64,000 nucleotides of DNA from Benincasa hispida (taxonomy: Eukaryota > Streptophyta > Magnoliopsida > Cucurbitales > Cucurbitaceae). The stretch lies in NCBI RefSeq assembly GCF_009727055.1, contig NC_052357.1, forward strand, positions 81,460,345 through 81,524,344, read 5' to 3'. Each line of letters starts with the position of its first letter. The first letter of the stretch is position 1. Shown piece by piece: positions 60,100-64,000 of this stretch. Below the pieces are notes generated by a model that was not told where the DNA came from, did no database searches, and saw only the letters and a program-made list of their open reading frames with translations. A program made the translations under genes and the position numbers.

Positions 60100-60105
60100 C
60101 ACGTG
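60100..60105. promoter_or_regulatory. G-box CACGTG upstream of KNOX
   Basis: CACGTG lies 290 bases before the start codon. A second copy is at 60295-60300. bHLH and bZIP factors bind such sites; use here is not shown. Confidence 0.5.
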
Positions 60106-60294
60106 AAATCCGACATCTCTTCATCTTCTTCTTCCTCGGCCATGTCCCTTCCATGCAATAGATTCACTTCAAAACCTCCTTAAAAATTCCGATTCTTTAA
60201 AGAAAGCTTCTTAATTGCCCACATCCATTTGTGAAAAGAAAAATGGTCTGTCCTTCATCATAAGCTTCTTCTTCTTCCCGGCGAGTTCGAAGGC

Positions 60295-60300
60295 CACGTG
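60295..60300. promoter_or_regulatory. second G-box CACGTG in the KNOX leader
   Basis: CACGTG lies 95 bases before the start codon, followed at 60318-60326 by TTAGGGTTT, a telo-box-like motif common in plant 5' leaders. Confidence 0.5.
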
Positions 60301-60394
60301 ACAGCGGCGATTCCAAATTAGGGTTTTTTTTAATTTTTTTTTTTTTTTTTTTAGTTTTGGTTTAGAATTAGGGCTTTGAAGTGAGAAAAAAGAA

Positions 60395-63300
60395 ATGGAA
60401 GAATATAATAATGATGTAAATGAGAACTCAAATGGGAGAGGGAATTTCTTGTATGGATCAGGGAATTCTTCATCAGGTAATTTTGGAAGATCAACGGCTG
60501 AGATGGGTGTTAATACTTTTCATCTTCAACAAGAAACCGACTGTTTTCAAACAACTCATCAGATTGTGAAGACTGAAGCTACTACTTCACACCACCAGCT
60601 TCTCAAATTTCATTACCCTGTAATCCGACAACCACCACCACCACCAGCTCAGCCGCCAACGACATGTCGGCCTGAACAAAACGGTGCCGTTGATGTTGAA
60701 GCTATTAAGGCTAAAATCCTTGCTCATCCTCAATACTCTAGCCTACTCGAAGCCTACATGGAATGTCAGAAGGTAACTCAAAAAAAAAAACCCATAAAAT
60801 TACAAACGGGCCCCTACCCTTCAGTTCCAATATTGATTTTAATCTTAAAAAAATATCTTTTTTGTTTTCTGGAAGGTGGGTGCTCCGCCACAAGTGGTGG
60901 AGCGGCTGATGGCGGCCCGGCAAGAATTTGAAGCACGGCAGCGATCTTCCATGGTTTCCGGAGAGACCACGAAGGATCCAGAACTTGATCAATTCATGGT
61001 GTGTTAACAATTTTACAAATCATAGCCTATAGCCTCTACTTTTTTCTTTCTTTTGGTGCTAATTAAATAATTTGACTTTAAGAATATTAAGAATATATGG
61101 GTTTTTTTAAAAAATAAATAAAAAATAGGAAGCTTATTACGACATGTTGGTGAAATATCGGGAAGAACTTTCAAGGCCGATTCAGGAAGCCATGGATTTC
61201 ATGCGAAGGATTGAATCTCAGCTCACTTCTCTCTGTAACGGACCAGTTCGGATCTTCAATTCTGGTAAATTTTCTCTTATGGAAACCCCCATCAATTTTA
61301 ATCCAATTTAATTAATGGAACCCTAATCACTGATTTATTTTTTTATATTTATAATGGGGTGTATGAAATAAAACAAATCATGATCTTCCCACGTTTTCTT
61401 CTGCAATCTGTGGGTTTTTTTTATAAAAAAAAATGTAGTAGTATCGGATCTCTGACACTGTAATTTTCTTTGATTATTATTGTTAATGAGCTATATTGAA
61501 TTATGACCATATGTTTAGTTAGGTTTATTTGTTTATCTTTATTGGTTTTGGTGATGTTTACAATTCCGAGATTGATGGTATCATTGTTTTAGTTATTTAC
61601 TTAAATGGGTCTTACTAATCAGCTTAAACTCATTCAAATCAAAGCTTAATTAAGTAATTTTAGTCCAACATAGGATTCTGTTCATATCAAACCCTACCCC
61701 ATGTAGGTCCTGTCAGTGAAAAAAAATATATTACTAATTTATTAACGATCTGTAAAATGTGTCAAATTTTCTCTTCTGTGTTCTTCGAATTTCTAAATCA
61801 ATCCTTTTTCCCTTCCCTCTTTATTTCTCACCCTTTGTTTTTCATCTTATTTTCTTGTATTTACTTAAATAATTTGATTTGTTGTTATTTAATTGTTGAT
61901 GCAGCTTAACCACATGCATGCAAAATCACATGTGCTGTTTATGATTTGAATGAAAGATTAGAATTATGAAGATTTGATATTTGATATATTCGAGATGATG
62001 AATGAGGAATTTGTTTGAATATGTTAATTCTGCATTGTGTCATGTTTTGATTTATTAGTTATGCAACTTTGTGATTATTTTGGTTATTAATTAATTAGGG
62101 GCTGAATATTCTGGAATATGAAAGTACCGAGAAGCATCTTCTACTACTTCCAAAACAAAATAATGTGTGTGCATGCACCTTGAAACCAATGAGCTATGTA
62201 TGAAGTATTTGATTTCTTTCTTTTTTTGAAAAAATTTAGATGATTGATAATTTTGAGAATATGAAGATTTGAACTTCGAATGAACTGCTCTCTGTCCATT
62301 ATAACATTTTGTTTTGTAGATATGCATATTGCTTGTTGTATATTAACTGAGATGTGGTGAAGTTTTGTTTCATTATCTGCTAGCTTGGTTAAATATTGTG
62401 GTCGGAACATTATGTTATGTATTTTAAGGAATTTGGTAGGGTATTGGACAACGAGTTTGAGAATTTTAAAAATACTTCTTTGTGCATTGGGAAGGAGCAA
62501 GTGGTAGGATGTTCACTGATAAAATCTTTTGTGCCTATTTTGAGGCATATTTGCATAATTTAAAGTGTGACCTTTTTAGTGTTTAATAAATCTTCTCGAC
62601 AACAAGCCTTGAAATATATCTATAATGGTATCATATTGTCCATTTTGGATAAACACGTATGGACATACTTTTGGTTTCATTTAAAACGCCACATAACATA
62701 CGAGATAGTTGTCTTATTTATATACATATGATTATACCCTTATCTAGTCAATGTGGGACTTTGGTCACAACCCTAACAATCCTCCACTCGAACAAAGGAC
62801 TACCAAAGTCTCTCCTCAAATAGTCATGTATTCTTATAGCTCTTATCTAGGCCAATCCCTCTTTCACTAGAATACATTGCCTATCCACTAGAGTTCAACC
62901 ACATGCTACACAATGATTACATCTACCGAGACTCACCACTTCTTTGTTCAACACATGAAGATTCTATCAATATTACTAAGTCGGGCACGAGTATGATATC
63001 ATTTATTAGGGCAATGACCCTTCAAATATCTCTATAATGGTATGATAATATATTATCCATGGATTTGCTTTCGGTTTCATCCAAAATTGTCACATGCCAT
63101 TAGAGATTGTTGTGTATACATGATCTTCTCCTTATATAGCCAATATGAAACTTTGGTTACATTTTTAACAAACAAAATGTTTCGTAAGCATTTAAAAAGC
63201 CATTCTAAAATACATAAAGTTGAGAAAATGCTTATCACTCTTTGTGATACTTAAATAGGGAAGCTTTGAACAATTGTCTTTTTAACATGGGATTTTAAGA

Positions 63301-64000
63301 ACTCATGTTTTGTGTACAACTACCTTTTCCCTTTCTTAACAATGAGAGATTTATGATTTTATCTTATACTATATATAAACTTCAAGGTTTTCAGGCCAAC
63401 ATTTTATTATTTAGACAATAACTTAAATTCTTTAGCATAAATTGACAACTCTCATTGATTTTCTATTTCTTATGGATAACATATTCCATCAGTACATTGA
63501 GTTTCTGGACTTGTGAAAACTAGATATTTCACTTGTTAATTACAGATGAGAAGTGTGAAGGTATCGGGTCGTCTGAGGACGAACAAGAAAACAGCGGCGG
63601 AGAAACTGAACTACCAGAGATCGATCCACGTGCTGAAGATAGAGAATTAAAGAACCATCTACTGAGGAAGTACAGTGGTTACTTGAGCAGTCTCAAGCAA
63701 GAACTTTCTAAGAAAAAGAAAAAAGGAAAACTCCCAAAAGATGCAAGGCAAAAGCTCCTTAATTGGTGGGAGTTACATTACAAATGGCCATACCCTTCGG
63801 TATGTTTCTCAATTCCATTGTTTAATTTACCAATTGTAACCAAGTTAAGGTTCACGAATACTTTTTCCCGTAAAATTAAAAATATTTTTAAGCACTTAAA
63901 AAGTCATTTTGAACCGACTCGAAGTCTAATTTTAGAATTGATGTTTTTTCAGGAGACAGAGAAAGTGGCATTGGCTGAATCCACTGGGTTGGATCAGAAA
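60395..64000 (+). CDS. KNAT1: class I KNOX homeobox protein, KNAT1/BREVIPEDICELLUS type (partial)
   Basis: A nuclear TALE homeodomain transcription factor; BP/KNAT1-type proteins keep meristem and stem cells undifferentiated and partner with BELL proteins. Exons by GT/AG borders and frame: 60395-60772, 60876-60998, 61129-61264, 63546-63799 and 63953 to beyond the window; 313 codons are visible. Residues 63-80 are proline-rich. KNOX1 spans about 99-145 ([20 protein letters not shown]) and KNOX2 about 159-200 ([20 protein letters not shown]). An acidic linker ends [14 protein letters not shown] covers about 246-267, and the homeodomain begins near 268 with the three-residue PYP loop at 294-296. 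Helix 3 lies outside the window. The linker and ELK sequence fit the KNAT1 subgroup rather than STM. Intron 3 is 2281 bp. No stop or frameshift is seen, so it is probably functional. Confidence 0.93.
62612..62790 (+). repeat. intronic dispersed repeat, copy 1
   Basis: It contains TATCTATAATGGTATCATAT, TTTTGGTTTCATTTAAAACG, AATGTGGGACTTTGGTCACA and ACAATCCTCCACTCGAACAA. I recall this as a common eudicot interspersed repeat. Copy 2 follows 230 bases later. Confidence 0.65.
63023..63172 (+). repeat. intronic dispersed repeat, copy 2
   Basis: Same block order as copy 1: TATCTCTATAATGGTATGAT, TTTCGGTTTCATCCAAAATT, CACATGCCATTAGAGATTG and AATATGAAACTTTGGTTACA. It is diverged and shorter than copy 1. 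Confidence 0.65.

Larger units (their letters stand above)
58020..60394. other. upstream region of the KNOX gene
   Basis: AT-rich, with no coding sequence. It holds a GATAGAC-type repeat (58437-58550), possible small MITE remains (59080-59290, starting GGGGTGTTTGGCCC) and a pyrimidine-rich stretch before the gene. The 5' leader with two G-boxes occupies roughly the last 350 bases. I could not pick a TATA box with confidence. Confidence 0.55.
61265..63545 (+). other. long third intron of KNOX with repeat insertions
   Basis: The intron is bordered by GGTAAATT and TTACAG. Its left half is plain AT-rich sequence. The right part carries two diverged direct copies of one repeat (62612-62790 and 63023-63172). 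The other visible introns are 102, 130 and 153 bp, so this one is far larger. Confidence 0.85.

Noticed and set aside
60773..60931. Exon 1 of KNOX reading on to a stop at 60931
   Set aside because: The frame after 60772 loses all KNOX similarity, a GTAACT donor is at 60773, and the KNOX1 domain resumes at 60876 after an AG acceptor.

Overview
The window is nuclear DNA of a flowering plant. The right end carries the first exons of a class I KNOX homeobox gene of the KNAT1/BREVIPEDICELLUS type with normal plant introns, and the rest is AT-rich DNA packed with nested plant transposons. The repeat types (copia LTRs beginning TGTTGGGGTTGATG, a Mutator-like element carrying a Ulp1 protease, a CACTA element also carrying a Ulp1 protease) suggest Cucurbitaceae; that placement is inference from remembered repeat families, not from a search. 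Coordinates of decayed elements are accurate to a few bases where target-site duplications or conserved ends are visible, and to tens of bases elsewhere.

Layout. 1-4268: 3' half of a Ty1/copia element (element A, + strand) whose reverse transcriptase is split by a 1.9 kb solo LTR. 4358-30363: one Mutator-like element (MULE) about 26 kb long, with matching terminal inverted repeats, a + strand transposase gene on the left (5163-6909 and 17129-17475) and a - strand DUF1985/Ulp1-protease gene on the right (29741-28961 and 18396-17830). Each gene is interrupted by about 10 kb of nested retrotransposons: the transposase by a - strand copia element (C, 6910-17128, itself hit by LTR-2 family LTRs), the protease by LTR fragments and a + strand copia element (D, 20749-27019). 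30582-33975: a 3.4 kb CACTA element with subterminal repeats and a decayed Ulp1-like gene, with no transposase seen. 33979-40137: AT-rich intergenic DNA with small repeats and one perfect 26-bp fold-back. 40138-42003: a solo LTR with a GACTA target duplication. 42009-46451: intergenic DNA, a MITE-like element and part of a gypsy-type LTR. 46452-53529: remains of a - strand copia element (F) with another nested LTR insertion, followed by a patchwork of LTR pieces. 53530-58019: a gypsy-type LTR fragment split by a further LTR-3. 58020-60394: sequence upstream of KNOX. 60395-64000: the KNOX gene, cut by the window edge inside the homeobox.

The only gene that looks functional is the KNOX gene. 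Every transposon gene has stops, frameshifts or missing pieces. Two 38-bp sequences (2826-2863 and 47508-47545) are sequencing-library adapters (Tn5 mosaic ends joined tail to tail, as in Nextera mate-pair junctions) left in the assembly, so the sequence next to them should not be trusted.
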